Shown here one piece after another: positions 49,596 to 61,199 of a DNA stretch of 64,000 nucleotides. The stretch is from Termitomyces sp. T153 (lineage: Eukaryota > Basidiomycota > Agaricomycetes > Agaricales > Lyophyllaceae): the NCBI GenBank assembly GCA_018296165.2, contig JACKQL020000077.1:1-64000 (forward strand), written 5' to 3'. Numbering within the stretch: the first letter of the stretch is position 1; each line of letters opens with the position of its first letter. The position numbers were made by a program, and so were the translations under genes. The notes below the pieces were generated by a model. It had not been told where the DNA came from and did not search any database. It saw only the letters and a program-made list of their open reading frames with translations.

Positions 49596-51320
49596 TCAAT
49601 GCCCATCCTGAACAGTATCACCCCCGGCATCACTCAAAGTCTCTACCCTGACACCCCGCTCCGACCTCACACTCCTAATATCCCGACCCTCCTCAGCGAG
49701 TTCGCGTCCTAAAATCGACTCCTTTCCCTCTTCGGGGCTCTCGCCCTCCTCCGCTCGACGCGCAGCAAAGTCCGGTTTCCGTAGCATCATGCGGAATGCA
49801 TCCGCCATGATCGCAGCGTCCTCGCCACTGAACGGTGCTTCGTTGTTTCCTGCGCTGCCTGTGCGCGACATTGTTGATGCACAATCATGGACACTTCCTC
49901 CGTCACGAGCGGCACCTTCGTTACCGTGACTGATGGAGCCAGCGGCTGCGCCACCGAGAAGGGGCGATGAGGGCCCACCGACGTTCGCCATCATAGGCGA
50001 CGAGGAGCCCATCGAGTTACGATTTGAATCGACTTGACGTCGCCGCATGCGGCGCACGATCAGAAAGACAAGCATACATGTAGCTACTATGGCTAAGAAG
50101 CCCAAGACCACAATTACGGCAATAGCCCAATGTGGGAATTCTTTGCTGGAGGAACCTGCTTGGAGTGAGGCTGAGGAGGTGGATGAAGAGGAAGCCGTCA
50201 CGGTAGAGAGAGTACCGGAACCTGATGCTCTTGCGGCTGACTCTGAGGCGGCTGAAGCGGCAGAGGCAGAGGCGGCTGAGGCCGATGCAGCGGACGCAGC
50301 CGATGCCGACGCTGCTGACGCTGCTGATGCCGACGAAGCTGCTGAGGCCGAGGAAATCGAGGCAACCACAAAGTCCGCGAGAGTTGTTTCTGTACGTAAG
50401 GAAAGTTAGTGTCTACAACAACAAAGCAGTGACGAGATCAAAGGAGATTGAAGCGTTAAGCACTGAAAGAGCCTGAAGGGGCTTAGAGGGTATGCTACGT
50501 CCACAGGAGAAATAGGCGGCTGAAAAAGCCACTCTGATGATTCTGAACAAAAAGTCATATCAAAGATCGTAAACGTAACGCTGGTAAGGGAATGTCTCAA
50601 GTGACGTCCTTACGCGAGCGCCGCATGGACCCGTGGAACAGCCGCCGAAAATGTGATAACCGCCGTCCTCTTGCCCCGAGGTCATCGAAAAATGACAAAG
50701 GGGGGGTAACCACTGTGCCGTAGAGATCTCGAGACGCACAGTTGGAACCGAACAAAAGGACGGGAAAAAAGTGTGCTCATGAAATGAAGCGTAAAAAGAA
50801 GCAAAATAGACTTATACTCACGAACAGCAGTAAATGTAGGTTGCGCAATCGCATTGGCGCCAATTGTTGTTCCGCTGGGTATAAGCACCCAATAATAAGG
50901 GTAGCTGATGTTTTGGCCTTGAAAATTCAGTGCCCTGTCACCCCACCATGTGTCATTGACCTGGGTATTGATTCTTCCCGCTTGGTCTGTAGGATTGGCG
51001 ACGTCCCGATAGTGCAATATTTGTTGCCGAGAATCACCGTGGAAAAGGAATATGTCGACGAGGTTCGCCTGTGTAATTTCTGGTCGACGTGAGTTCCCTG
51101 ACGTCAAGTTAGTTTTCTACAAACAACAGAGCGCAGAAAATGCCACGAACAGACGAAAGAAATCCATTCGTGCTGGGCTACGACGGTATCTGCAGTGGGA
51201 AAACACGATATGACCGTGTTGTCAGAGAGCAATTGACAGTCGCGCAAGGCCGTTTCTGCAGAGGTCCGTTTCAGTGCTGTACTGTTGAATGGGACTAGGT
51301 ACCTGCAACTTACGAACTTG
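49596..51320 (-). CDS. Ser/Ala-rich single-pass membrane protein (Mid2-like)
   Basis: Extracellular beta-rich part (CQLLSDNTVISCFPTADTVV, QHEWISFV|WNSRRPEITQ, VDIFLFHGDS, VNDTWW, YPYYWVLIPSG) followed by a Ser/Ala repeat stalk (about 45 residues, near 50240-50370), one transmembrane helix (HWAIAVIVVLGFLAIVATCM) with an RRMRRR stop-transfer, and a cytosolic tail of about 150 residues. This layout is widespread in mushrooms and resembles cell-wall stress sensors of the Mid2/Wsc type, though sensing is inference. Introns split FV|WN and the segment before the repeat; the latter intron is unusually long (about 430 bp). The signal peptide exon was not found, so the 5' end is open; a basic ORF at 51222-51482 is in another frame. 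Stop at 49596-49598. Confidence 0.65.
50240..50370. repeat. trinucleotide-type repeat encoding a Ser/Ala stalk
   Basis: GCTGCTGAC/GCCGAC-like triplets repeat across about 130 bp and encode SASAASAASASAAS on the minus strand. It is a coding microsatellite likely to vary in length between strains. Confidence 0.7.
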
Positions 51321-54300
51321 AGCCGGATCGACAACAACCTGTCTCCTCGCTGTTTTCGACGTGCTGGCATGGCCATCGTCACTATTCCGCCTCCGTTTCA
51401 GCGATCGTTTCCGCGGTGGTGAAACAGGTTCAGCTTCCGGTGTTTTCGCCGGCCAAGGACCTTGAAGGGAACGTGAAGACATGAGGGAAGAAAGAGTATG
51501 TAGGAGAGTAAGATGGGAAAGCTTAAAAGAATCTACGGTGGGTTGGCTTGCGAGGTTGGCTATGATTTGCGAGGTTGTGCGGCAGGTCTAGCTCGCATTA
51601 TCCAGGGTTAGAGTAGAATTATAAAGGGCGACGGCGAGAGGCCTGAGCTAGACGGCGAGGACGGCGGCGGCGAGGGCGTGGTCGTCGAGAGAGACGATGC
51701 GGAAAGAGGACAAGAAATTCGTTTTCCACGCCTCTCCCATCTCTCATGGACCCCGGACACCACGTGCCAAGTTTCGATCGTGACACCTGCTCACCAGATT
51801 GTAACTCCCGAATTGCCAAAAGCGACAGTCATGTCTGGCTTCCAACATGAAAGTAGGCACACATTGACGAAATTGTCATTGTCTTTCAATAGGACGATCA
51901 GTACGTGTCATTTACCTTTTCATTTGGCAACGAACCTCGCGTGGTCTCGGAAAGCAAAGGAGAACATTCTCCGTCTTGAATTCTCGGTCGGGTGTACGGG
52001 CGACACCGCAGTTTCCGGGGTCCGCGCCATGTACGTACTTTGCTTGAAGGGTATACATAATTTGGTTCGACTGACGTAGACAATGGTTGAAATTATACAC
52101 ACGACGGGCGGTAATTCCCGTCATCTAGAGCGCTCGGCACTATAAGACGCACATAACATCCACACAGGTCCTATTTTCACTCTCACAGTGGGTGTTGGCC
52201 GAGTACCCAACATTATACATGGTGGCCATTCATACGATGTACCATCAGTGTCGTTCATACTGCCCACGAAGCTAGCCTCGTGGTTTCCATGCTCCCTTGC
52301 CCAGAAGGTGCCATCTAACCTCTTCCACACGGCCGTGAAGTTAGTTAACTATAGCGGAAGCCCAAGTCCACGGTACACATCCTCCGGTCCATGCGACTTT
52401 ATAATCAACAGCAAGATCATGGGGCTTCTACAATTGGCTGGTTTATCGCACTCAAGGTATACTTTCACACTCCACAATTAGACAAACTCAGCACCGATGA
52501 AGTAGTTGTGGCTTATGGAATCGACCAGACCCTGTATTACCTAGTTTGATTCTTGGCCAATAGACGCGGCCCGGGCTCGTGAGATTATCATTACGCTTTG
52601 ATTCTATACATTTCTTATCCTGTGCAGAGTGACCATCATTGCCACGCCAGCTCGCGCAGTCACCTCAAACATCTCACCGGCGGCTTCTGCCTAAAATCCT
52701 AAATATATATACCGCCGGCCCAAAATCGTTGCTTCAGTCACAAACTCCTCCCTTGGCGCGAGTCTTCTTCAAGTCATCTTTTCATCTTTTCTGATTCACT
52801 ATGAATGATCTTCCGACTCGGGTATAGGAAAGTATTCACATTCTCTTCACTCGAGGTGATAACGGCCCTCACAAGACCATCACAAATTAACTTCGTCCCG
52901 ATCTAATCTGGACCACTTCACCATAACGCCACCTCATTTTTCGAAGAGCCTATCGGACGACTTTGACTTAAAGCCCATAACGCTTAAACAAAAACGCCTA
53001 CCTCGGCGGATGATTTGTATGTTGTAGTACTACCCATTGACGTAAACAGTACCCAGGGCCATGCAGGACTTGCATCAAATCAGTCATGTACACTCACGGC
53101 GCGAGCCGTAGTCTTCTTAGTCGCCCGGCACTTGCATCGACCACAATGATATATCATTCATCTACATTTCACACGAACCACGAAACTTGTCAAAGATTCA
53201 AATACAAATTCACTGATGACCTAATGTAACGAACCGCAATCACCCGACGAAACGACGGCCGTCCGTCCCATCAGACGGCCACGTCCAACCCTGCGCCACG
53301 TTGATACTATAGCATGACTACTTTCCACTTTAATTTTTCATTTTTTTCCCGGATCTTGGCGCTAGCTCAAAACAGCTCCAGACCATCCCTCTTCATGAGT
53401 AGTACAGTAATTCGCAGAATGAGTGAAGTGAGGGGCTTGTGCCTCATAAAACCATCCCTGTGCCAACGATTACTTTGGAAACAGCCCCTGATATTACTTA
53501 CATGCTCACCCATCCGACAATACCCGCCCTCAATCTTGAGCCATGGATCTGAAGCATTGACCAGCATCATCCTGTTTGGGGTCCTGGTCAGTTTTCGAGT
53601 TTAGATAGTAATGTACTTCTTTTTTGCACCTAGTGCACCTCTCTGGCTTAGCAAGCCATCCTCACTTTTTCTCTACCACTGCTGTTTATTCTCTACATCC
53701 AGAGTTGATGTGAACAGCTGGTCATTTACACTTAGCCTGATCCCGCGAGAAACACGTATGGATGTATCATCCCTCGGCTGATCTCCAACAGACCCTTGTT
53801 CTTCGCTTGTAGTAATATTCAATCATGCAAAAAGACTTGAAACACGTAGGCGATTCTATTTATTTTGCCTTGTGAGGGTTTTAATATGACCCAAGGCTAT
53901 TGAAACGCGTTCGCACAAGAGCGCCCTTGGACCAATTACCCATCACCCGACTAAACAACGGCCGTCCATCAGCCGTCCATGTCCAACCCTGTCCAACTCT
54001 GCGCCACGTTGATAGCATATTTCTTTCCCAGATGACCTATGAACGAAAAGTTACAAATAGCTCGAGACCATTTCTCTCCATGAGTAGTACGGTAGTTCAC
54101 AGAACCGAATGAGAGGTTTGTGCCTTGTGAACTCATCATTGTGCTGAAAATTACGTAGGAAACAGCCCCTAACATTATTCACACATTCCCCCGTTCTGAA
54201 GTACCCGCACTCGATCTACGCTAATCGTCCCGCGGGAAACACCAATGTTCATACCATGATCCCTCGGCTGGTCGTCCGATAGATCCTTGTCCTCAGTTGT

Positions 54301-54799
54301 AGTATATTGAATCTACACGGGCAAAACATTTATGTAGGCCTTCAGCGAGGATTTCATGTGAGTAACTCAAGACCACGCGTCTGCACAAAATTGCCCGACT
54401 TGTAATATTGATGCTGATGAAATCTTCAATATTTCAGAGTCGAGTGCGGTGCGTGTGCCTCGTGAGTCCATCCTTATATAGATAGGCTACCAGCAATTAC
54501 TTTCGGAGATGTATTGAAACTCAATCACGGCAAAATAATCACGTAGGCGATTCAAATTCTATTTCATTTGCTTTTGGCGAGAGCTTTTACACATTTCTAA
54601 TATAGTATGTAACGAATTTCATGTCCCAACTTCGTCTTAATACGAAATCCTTCTTTGAAATAAGTATTTAAGTGTGAGGAATTACCACGAGAGTCGCCTG
54701 GATCGGATTGCGCCTTTGGCTATATATGTGATCAACTATCATGAAAATATGTTGTCCAGCCCACGTCCTGATACGACATTCCCACTCCGAACCAAGTAC
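51321..54799. other. gene-poor region with duplicated units
   Basis: No supported gene over more than 3 kb. Two plus-strand stretches (51831-52079 and 52160-52481) have long open frames without recognised domains. An F-box-like start near 52801 (MNDLPTRV) hits a stop at once. The duplicated units at 53215-54400 are listed separately. Confidence 0.4.
53215..54400. repeat. duplicated non-coding unit, two main copies
   Basis: Unit 1 (about 53225-53900) and unit 2 (about 53940-54400) share ordered blocks: CAATCACCCGAC/CATCACCCGAC, ACGGCCGTCC, TGCGCCACGTTGATA, CATGAGTAGTAC, GAAACAGCCCCT, GATCCCTCGGCTG/ATCCCTCGGCTG and a terminal CACGTAGGCGATTC-type block. Fragments recur at 54510-54600, 56680-56740 and about 59160-59215. 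They may be copies of an F-box gene flank. Confidence 0.65.
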
Positions 54800-56387
54800 T
54801 TAAGCGTAAGGTAGAGCGAACAGATACCCCTGCGCGAGCGATAAATATATAACACCATACCTCTCTTCAATCGCTACAGCATACACTTCATTCAAGTCGA
54901 TGTAAGATGGAACGTCCAGGTGCCTGACATGGATCGCTGTGCGATGCACATCCCAATGCAGGAGAACCAGCTGAAGGCATCCGTCTTCTTCCATAACAAC
55001 AACTGAATAGTTCCCGGATTCACTTGGAGCCGCTAGCCATGGAACATTCGCGTCATCTGCTTGGAGATAATACCAAACTCTCCAATACATTTTTTTTTCC
55101 ACACTAGGCTTGCATTGCCCCTCCAAAATTTCGATGGTATCTATCTTTGTGATTGGCCATAGAGATGCATATGTAGTTTCGGTCCAAGAAGCTCCTCGAT
55201 AGTGGTCGCCACGAACGTAGTCGCCACGAAGAGTATGAAACCGAATTGGTGAGAGCTGTTCTACTTGGTTCACATAATAGTTGGCAGCCGGATCGATTGT
55301 ATTACAAGGTAAAGTTGCGACCAGTTCCCACTTAGTGCTTATTTCGGTAGCTATATCAGCCCAGCTACGAGGTTCTCCCGAGAAAAGTTTTTCTATTGGG
55401 CAGCGGAGGACTTGACATAGATCCTCCTGAGCATAAGCCAGCAAAATGAGTGTTTGACCGATGACTGAGCACGAACACTTGTAGAAACCTTCCTATATAT
55501 AGTTATTGAATCAACTTCAGACAGAGATACGTATAAAATTGTGGTTTTTACCGCTAAACCTTTGTCGATAACAATCTCCGCAGAGATGTCGCGGATAAAG
55601 TTGATAATAGTTATGGTATCATTAATACCGTTATAAAAACCGACCGTACTTGAGTCGAGGAAGAAAGGGACATCAGCTACCCAATCTATACGGATAGCAA
55701 ATATTTCTCTGATTTCCAGAGACTCGCGATTTATGGAAATCACTCTCAGCGATTTCCTGACAAAATGTTTTCAGTGACAATACATTCAAATTTATGGACA
55801 CCCCTACCTGTCTTCCAAATCTTCGTTTATCAATGCGATCAAATGGCACTCTGGCTCGTTGAACCAGTGGGCATGGTGAATGAGTATACTAATATCGATA
55901 CTTCTTGTTGGTTTTTTGCCTTCACTATCGCATACAAGCATTTTCCTGAGGCGTCGAAGATGAAGTACGACAAAGGACGTCCCAGGTATGACAGCAAGGA
56001 TCTCAGCAGGTTCTTTTTCAGAGTCTGAATCAAGGTACTGGATTGATCTGACGCATTTGGCAATGCGAGGCCTTTCTTGGCTCCAGTTATACTCCAATTT
56101 GTGGGTACGGTGAGCAATACGCTTGAGTTCATCAACAGACATCTGAATGAGATCAGTACTCGGAGGACAAGCCAAGCTCCGGATCCTTCCGGTACTCTTT
56201 AGAGCATCTATCCATAGATATTTCGATTCTGTGAGTTTTCGAAAGGAGGAACAAACCTTGAGGAAGTTAGTTGGCGTTAGGTTTAAGATTGGATAAATGA
56301 ATTTACGGTCACAAGAGAAAGAACATCGGACAATGCAAGGTGTGAGCAAATCCAAATTAGAATATCGGAAGGAGTATCGTTGAGCAT
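54800..56387 (-). CDS. F-box protein
   Basis: Start 56387 gives MLNDTPSDILIWICSHLALS, a short F-box helix set joined by an intron to VCSSFRKLTESKYLWIDAL. The body is beta-rich with RIRSLACPPSTDLIQMSVDELKR, SIQYL, ILAVIPGTSFVVLHL, KMLVCDSEGKK, SLEIREIFAIRIDW, FFLDSSTVGFYN, and ends VAIEERYGVIYLSLAQGYLFALPY. Such F-box plus beta-propeller-like proteins are expanded in Agaricomycetes and serve as substrate adaptors of SCF ubiquitin ligases. About 440 residues in four exons. Some junctions (near 55800 and 55490) are approximate but an open path exists. It has a decayed tandem copy immediately upstream. Confidence 0.65.
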
Positions 56388-56891
56388 GTCAAGGATTGGA
56401 ACCCAGAACGAAACCGTGGTAGCAGTTTGACAGTTGGACCATTCGATTACCGAAGCAGATAAGATTAATTTTGAAATTGTGGTGATCATGTTGAGCAGCC
56501 ACGTTCAGTTTGACGCCGAGTACACAACAGGTATTCTACCACGATATGGCCCAAGACTGCGCTTCTGCGCAAAGGCGTCTCTTCGATGTGTCAGAACCAA
56601 TCGCGAGCTAGGTACGCGCACCTCGTGAGTCCGTCTTTATAACAGCGATTACTTTCAACTGAGAACTACTAGTATTGAGATTCGATTACGGCAAAATTAT
56701 CACGTAGGCTTGGGTGCCTTCGGCAAAACCTGACGCGAGGCAAGGCTTTATAGTACAGATTTTCTAGTTACTACTACAGTCCCTTGGATCGGGTGGCCCT
56801 GAATTGGATTGCGACTTTGGCTATGTATGGGATCGAAAATACTCCCCAGTCAACAACGTCCTGATAAGAATTCTACTTCGAACTAAAGTAT

Positions 56892-58233
56892 TCAAACATA
56901 AGATAGAGCGAACAGATACCCCTGTACGAGCGATAAGTATATAACACCATACCTCTCTTCAATTGCTATAGCATACACTTCACTCAAGTCGATGTCATAT
57001 GGAACGTCCGGGTAAGTGATATGGATCGCTGCGTGATGCCTATCCCAATGAAGGAGAACCAGCCAGAAGAAATTGTCCCCTTTCGTAACAACAGCCGAAT
57101 AGTTCCCGGATTCGCTGGAAGCCACTAGCCACGGAGCGTCACCATAGCGATGAGACCAAACGCGTCCATGTATCTTACTCCAACTTGGCGCTTATTTTGT
57201 CCCAATATCAGTCCCGTTACGATGTTCTACCAACAAAAGTTTTTCCGTTGGCAAGTGCAAGACTCATATATACCCTGCAGTCGGACTCTATTCAGCAAAA
57301 TGAGTGTTTTATCGACAACAGAGCACCAAAGGTCGGAAGAATGTTCCTACAGATGATCATTGTATCAGCTCCAAACATGTATATGCATAAAATTATGTCT
57401 TTACAGCTAAATCCCGCTTCAAAACGATCTCGGCAGAGGAGTCACGGATGAAGTTGATAACAGCGACGGTACAATTGATGATATCAACAAGACCGATCGT
57501 ACTTGAGTCGAGGAAGAAGGGAGCACTAACTCGCGGATGTGTACGAGTAGCAAATATTTCTCTGATCTCCAGAGATTCAAGATCTATGGAAAGAATCCTC
57601 AGCCATGTCCTGACAGAAGGGTTTTCAGCGACAATATATTCATATCCATGGACACCCACCCTGATTGCGGACCGTCACTTATTAATGGGATCAAATGGCA
57701 CTCCGGCTCGTGAAACCAGTGGGTATGGTGAATGAGTGTACTAATATCGATACTTCTTGTTGGTTTCTTGCCTTCACTATTGCATACAAGCATTTTCTCG
57801 AGGCGTCGAAGATGAAGTACGACAAAGGACGTCCCGGGTATGACAGCAAGAATATCAGGAAGTAGTTGGGGGTTGGCATTCAAGTACTGGATCGGTCCGA
57901 GAGATCGGACGATGCGAGGCCTCCTTTGGTTCCAGTTATACTCCAACTTGCGGGTACGGTGAGCAATAAACTTGAGTTCACCAACAGACATCTGAGTGAG
58001 ATTAGTACTCGGAAGACAAGCCAAACTCCTGATCCTTCCGGTCCTCTTTAGAGCATCTATCCACAGATATTTCGAATTTGCGAATTTTTGAAGGGAAGAA
58101 CAAACCTTGAGGAGGTGAGTTGACATGCTTTAGGTTGGACAAGTGAATTTACGGTGGCAAGAGAAAAAACATCGGATAATTCAAGGTATGAACAGATCAC
58201 AATCAGAATATCAAAAGGACTATCGCTAAGCAT
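56892..58233 (-). pseudogene. decayed tandem copy of the F-box gene
   Basis: Start 58233 gives MLSDSPFDILIVICSYLELS; most of the body matches the neighbouring gene at high identity (VCSSLQKFANSKYLWIDALK, ILAVIPGTSFVVLHLRRLEK, ILSIDLESLEIREIFATRTH, FFLDSSTIG, and the tail YAIAIEERYGVIYLSLVQGY). Between about 57350 and 57125 the copy has lost roughly 80 codons that lie between EKLFSGEPRSW and the APWLVA-like segment in the intact gene, and contains an in-frame stop after a degenerate EKLLLVEHRNG. It is therefore probably non-functional. The pair shows recent local duplication. Confidence 0.7.
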
Positions 58234-58254
58234 GTCAAGGAGTCGAGCGAGAGT

Positions 58255-58795
58255 GAGAGATGGTGGTAGGGTTCGACCAAATTCAAATCTTATCGGATGA
58301 TCGAGCGATAGGATTAGATGCCAACAATTTTTGAACTTCAACCTTGGTCCTCTTCCCACCGATTACGCAACCCCTGAGTAGCGGTGACCACTGCTGGCAC
58401 TGGAACCTGTTTCCATTGGAAAAATGGGAAAAGAAACCTGTTATATCATTTCTTTGACAGAACTTTCCTTTGGAAAAAGGCTTTTCCCATTGTTTAGAGC
58501 CTTTTTCCATTGCAAATACCCTGTTTGGAAATGGCATAACAAGTTTCTTTTTCAGTATTTCCTCAGGAAACGTCATTGGCTGCCAGCAGTGGACCTAGCT
58601 CATGCCCCATCACGACCGAGTGTATTAAATTCTCTGTAACTTCGCTTGCTTCATTTTTTTTTGAAAATTCCATCTCGCATCTCTCCCTTGCAGAACGCAA
58701 CGAAAAGAGAGATGATGGTAGGGTTCGACCAAATTCAAATCTTATCGGATGATCGATGCCGAAGCGATAAGATTAGATGCCAATAATTTTTGAAC
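58255..58795. repeat. 82/89-bp direct repeats flanking a 370-bp insert
   Basis: 58255-58336 and 58707-58795 are near-identical (GGTTCGACCAAATTCAAATC, TTATCGGATGATCGA, GATTAGATGCCAA). The second copy has a 7-bp insertion near GATGCC. The MITE-like element sits between them. Confidence 0.8.
58389..58591. mobile_element. MITE-like fold-back element
   Basis: Ends are inverted: CACTGCTGGCA at the left and TGCCAGCAGTG at the right. Inner parts also pair: left AAAAGAAACCTGTTATATCA against the complement of the right, which reads AAAAGAAACTTGTTATGCCA. The whole 200-bp unit can fold on itself and codes for nothing. TIR type recalls hAT elements, but no clear target duplication was seen. Confidence 0.6.
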
Positions 58796-59349
58796 TGCCC
58801 TGCCGCGCTCCCGTACGGCGTACACTGTTGATTATTCTTCGTCTCTATGACACAAGGCTACGCGTTACCCTAAAAGCTTTCTGGTGATTCTGGTTAAATC
58901 CTCGATATCTGCTGGCTTCCATGTCCACTTTGCATGGACTTAGGGAATTGACGCGAGAATGGATTTGAATCCGGAAAGATCGTCCATGCCAGGATGATTT
59001 ATGTAAACTTTTGTGGGCTGAGGTGACCAAATCGACATATTATTCTCCATTATCGTGTATTCTGCTTCCGCAACCTGAATCCTGCATTTCCCTCTTCCAA
59101 AACCTCTTCCAGACAAGCACACAATTTACCAAGTACCCACTCTGTTTCCGTTGTTCGGCTAAACAACGGACCATCATCAGCCAACCACAACCAATCTTGA
59201 ACCACGTTATCCGGGACTCCTTTAGCCGGTCTACTATGGTTCGTGTCGAGTAATTCAAGCCATCTGACCCAGTCGTCCCGCTTATACTATGCCTCAGGCG
59301 TCGTTCTGATATTCCCTGCTGCTGCTGATTTCTCTTGCGATCTGGACAG
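58796..59349. other. intergenic, no gene seen
   Basis: Contains a fragment of the dispersed unit (about 59158-59215, AACAACGGACCATCATCAGC). Otherwise nothing recognised. Confidence 0.45.
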
Positions 59350-60930
59350 TCAGGCTGCTACCGCGTGCTTGTTCCTGCTCTCCCTTCTCAACGGCCTTCC
59401 CAAGCCTTTCGACATCTCCTCCAGCCTTGTGATAGAGTCGGATGAACCTTTGTGGCGGTGTCTTGCCTTCTTTCCTTTGTAGATATGGCTTTCTGGAAGA
59501 AGCATTTGCTGGTCCACCCAGAGCAGCCCATTCTTCAGATATTCCGCTAATGTGTATCCTCCGTTGCATATAAGGACGATGACGGTGAGTGCTGCGATCA
59601 AAGACCAAACGACGAAGAAAGGCTTTCCCAAATCTGACTGTAGATAGAAATTCCATCTCCTATTGTATGAAGTGATATGCAGGAAAGGCAAAGCGTCTCG
59701 AAGTAGGTCTAGTCTTTTGGTCTCTGGAAGTCTGGGCAGATTATGATCTTTCAGTCCCGCGCCTTTTCCGTAAACCAATATACAAGAGCTCCCATCAACC
59801 ATACGATCACGGAAGCAAAGAACGACGTCCCGAGCGCGGAGTACTGGCCAATAATGTGTGCTCGACGTTCCATTTTTCTCATGCAGTCAAACTCTTCTTT
59901 CCCTCGTCTCAAGTTCCTATTAAATGTCCCATTGTTCTGGATCAGCTTAGCTCGTTGCTTAGCTAAGTTCCTCCGCACCACCTCTCTCTCCAAAATCAGC
60001 TCGCGAACTCTTCCAACCACCAAGTCTATCATCATGATTCCGAGTGCCGCATACGGTATCAAAAGTGCTCTCGACACTGTTTGCTTGAGCAGGAAATCAG
60101 CATCCAGACTTATCGTCAGCAGCGTATAATCTGCCCGGTAGAGGTCATCGCAGAATGACCATGCCTCGATTGCGAAGAAGACTCCAACCCCAAGAACGAG
60201 GTAGAGGATGTATGATACCGTTTGAAGCGTGAGTGTTCGCTGTGGGAAAGTTAAAGGAAGGGGGGTATGCTCGGAAAAAGTACGTGTCATTGCGTTCAGC
60301 ACGAGGAGGGACGAAACCGTGATGTACAAGGTTGCTGAGATTATGGCGTAGAAGTAAGACTAGGCAGAAGCGTGTGAGGTATGCTGAGGCGGTGAGTCAT
60401 CCCTAACGGGACCATGAGAAGTACGCCAGCCATGTACCTACGGTTTGTATGAGTCGAGGAGTTGGTCAAGAAGGTATGAAACATACCACAAACAGATTGT
60501 CACTGACCGTGCTACAAAGTAATGCATCCTGTGAGCAAAGCTGAAGAGCAAAAATAGGTTGATACGAGTCCTTAGGACGAGCGAGGCTGAAGAAGCCTGC
60601 AAGTGCCAGAGCTATGAATGAACTTCGAACATTGATGTCTATCAAGAATGTACCGCGCTTTGTTTCCGTTTCTCCTGGGGTTATACCGACGCGCCGCGTT
60701 TGTACCAGTGCACATACAAGGACAAGTTTGCTAATGGCCCGAACGTTCCAGCAATAAGCGGGAAGATTGTCGAAGCAAACCACCAGGGCCTGAGCAGAAT
60801 TGTATATATTAGTCAACCGATACCGAAGCAAGAGTTCACAAGCCATCAAAGATTAACTTGCTTGTGTTGGTAAAATCCCACTTCCTCTTCGTTATCGCCA
60901 ACCTCCAATTCGCGTCTAAATTCTTCTTTC
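59350..60930 (-). pseudogene. TOK-type two-pore K+ channel, decaying
   Basis: Fungal outward-rectifier potassium channel homologue. N-terminal text WWFASTIFPLIAGTFGPLAN and, in another frame, VCALVQTRRVGITPGETET show a frame break near 60717. First pore region: EAWSFCDDLYRADYTLLTIS, where the filter expected as TxGxGDF reads TISLDADF, losing both glycines. Then IPYAALGIMMIDLVVGRVR and a charged loop. Second pore: TYFETLCLSCISLHTIGDG, where TIGYGD is expected; Tyr is replaced by Asp and one base is lost directly after, so the continuation FYLQSDLGKPFFVVWSLIA is in another frame (near 59655). The C-terminal tail is charged. With both filters damaged and two frame breaks it cannot be a normal K+ channel. 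Sequencing error could explain the shifts but not the filter substitutions. Confidence 0.75.
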
Positions 60931-61180
60931 CGTCGTTAGCTGACTTTCGAATGCATCACTACGTCTGAAGATACGAGTGATTTTGGCTAGACCGGGGTCT
61001 CAGGCGAAATGGACTATGATGTCATCAGAGGCATGAACTTTATTTTATATGTAATACACCAAGTGAAGGGAGTGATGTTGATAAGGGTCCGGGGCAACTA
61101 TCTTACATCTGAACAATTGCTGGAATTAAGTAGAACTAGGTATATCAGTACCAATAAGCTTCTCGGAGGCACATACTGAA
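60931..61180. other. short spacer
   Basis: AT-rich spacer between the channel remnant and the next minus-strand gene; a first exon of the channel gene may extend here. Confidence 0.35.
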
Positions 61181-61199
61181 TTAGCGATATGTCACCAAG

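Noticed and set aside
51222..51482. Basic N-terminal exon for the membrane-protein gene
   Set aside because: Its frame differs from the conserved CQLLSDN segment and no intron of normal size reconciles them; no signal peptide.
52801..52980. F-box-like start MNDLPTRV
   Set aside because: A stop follows at codon nine and the continuation is broken; similarity too short to call even a pseudogene.
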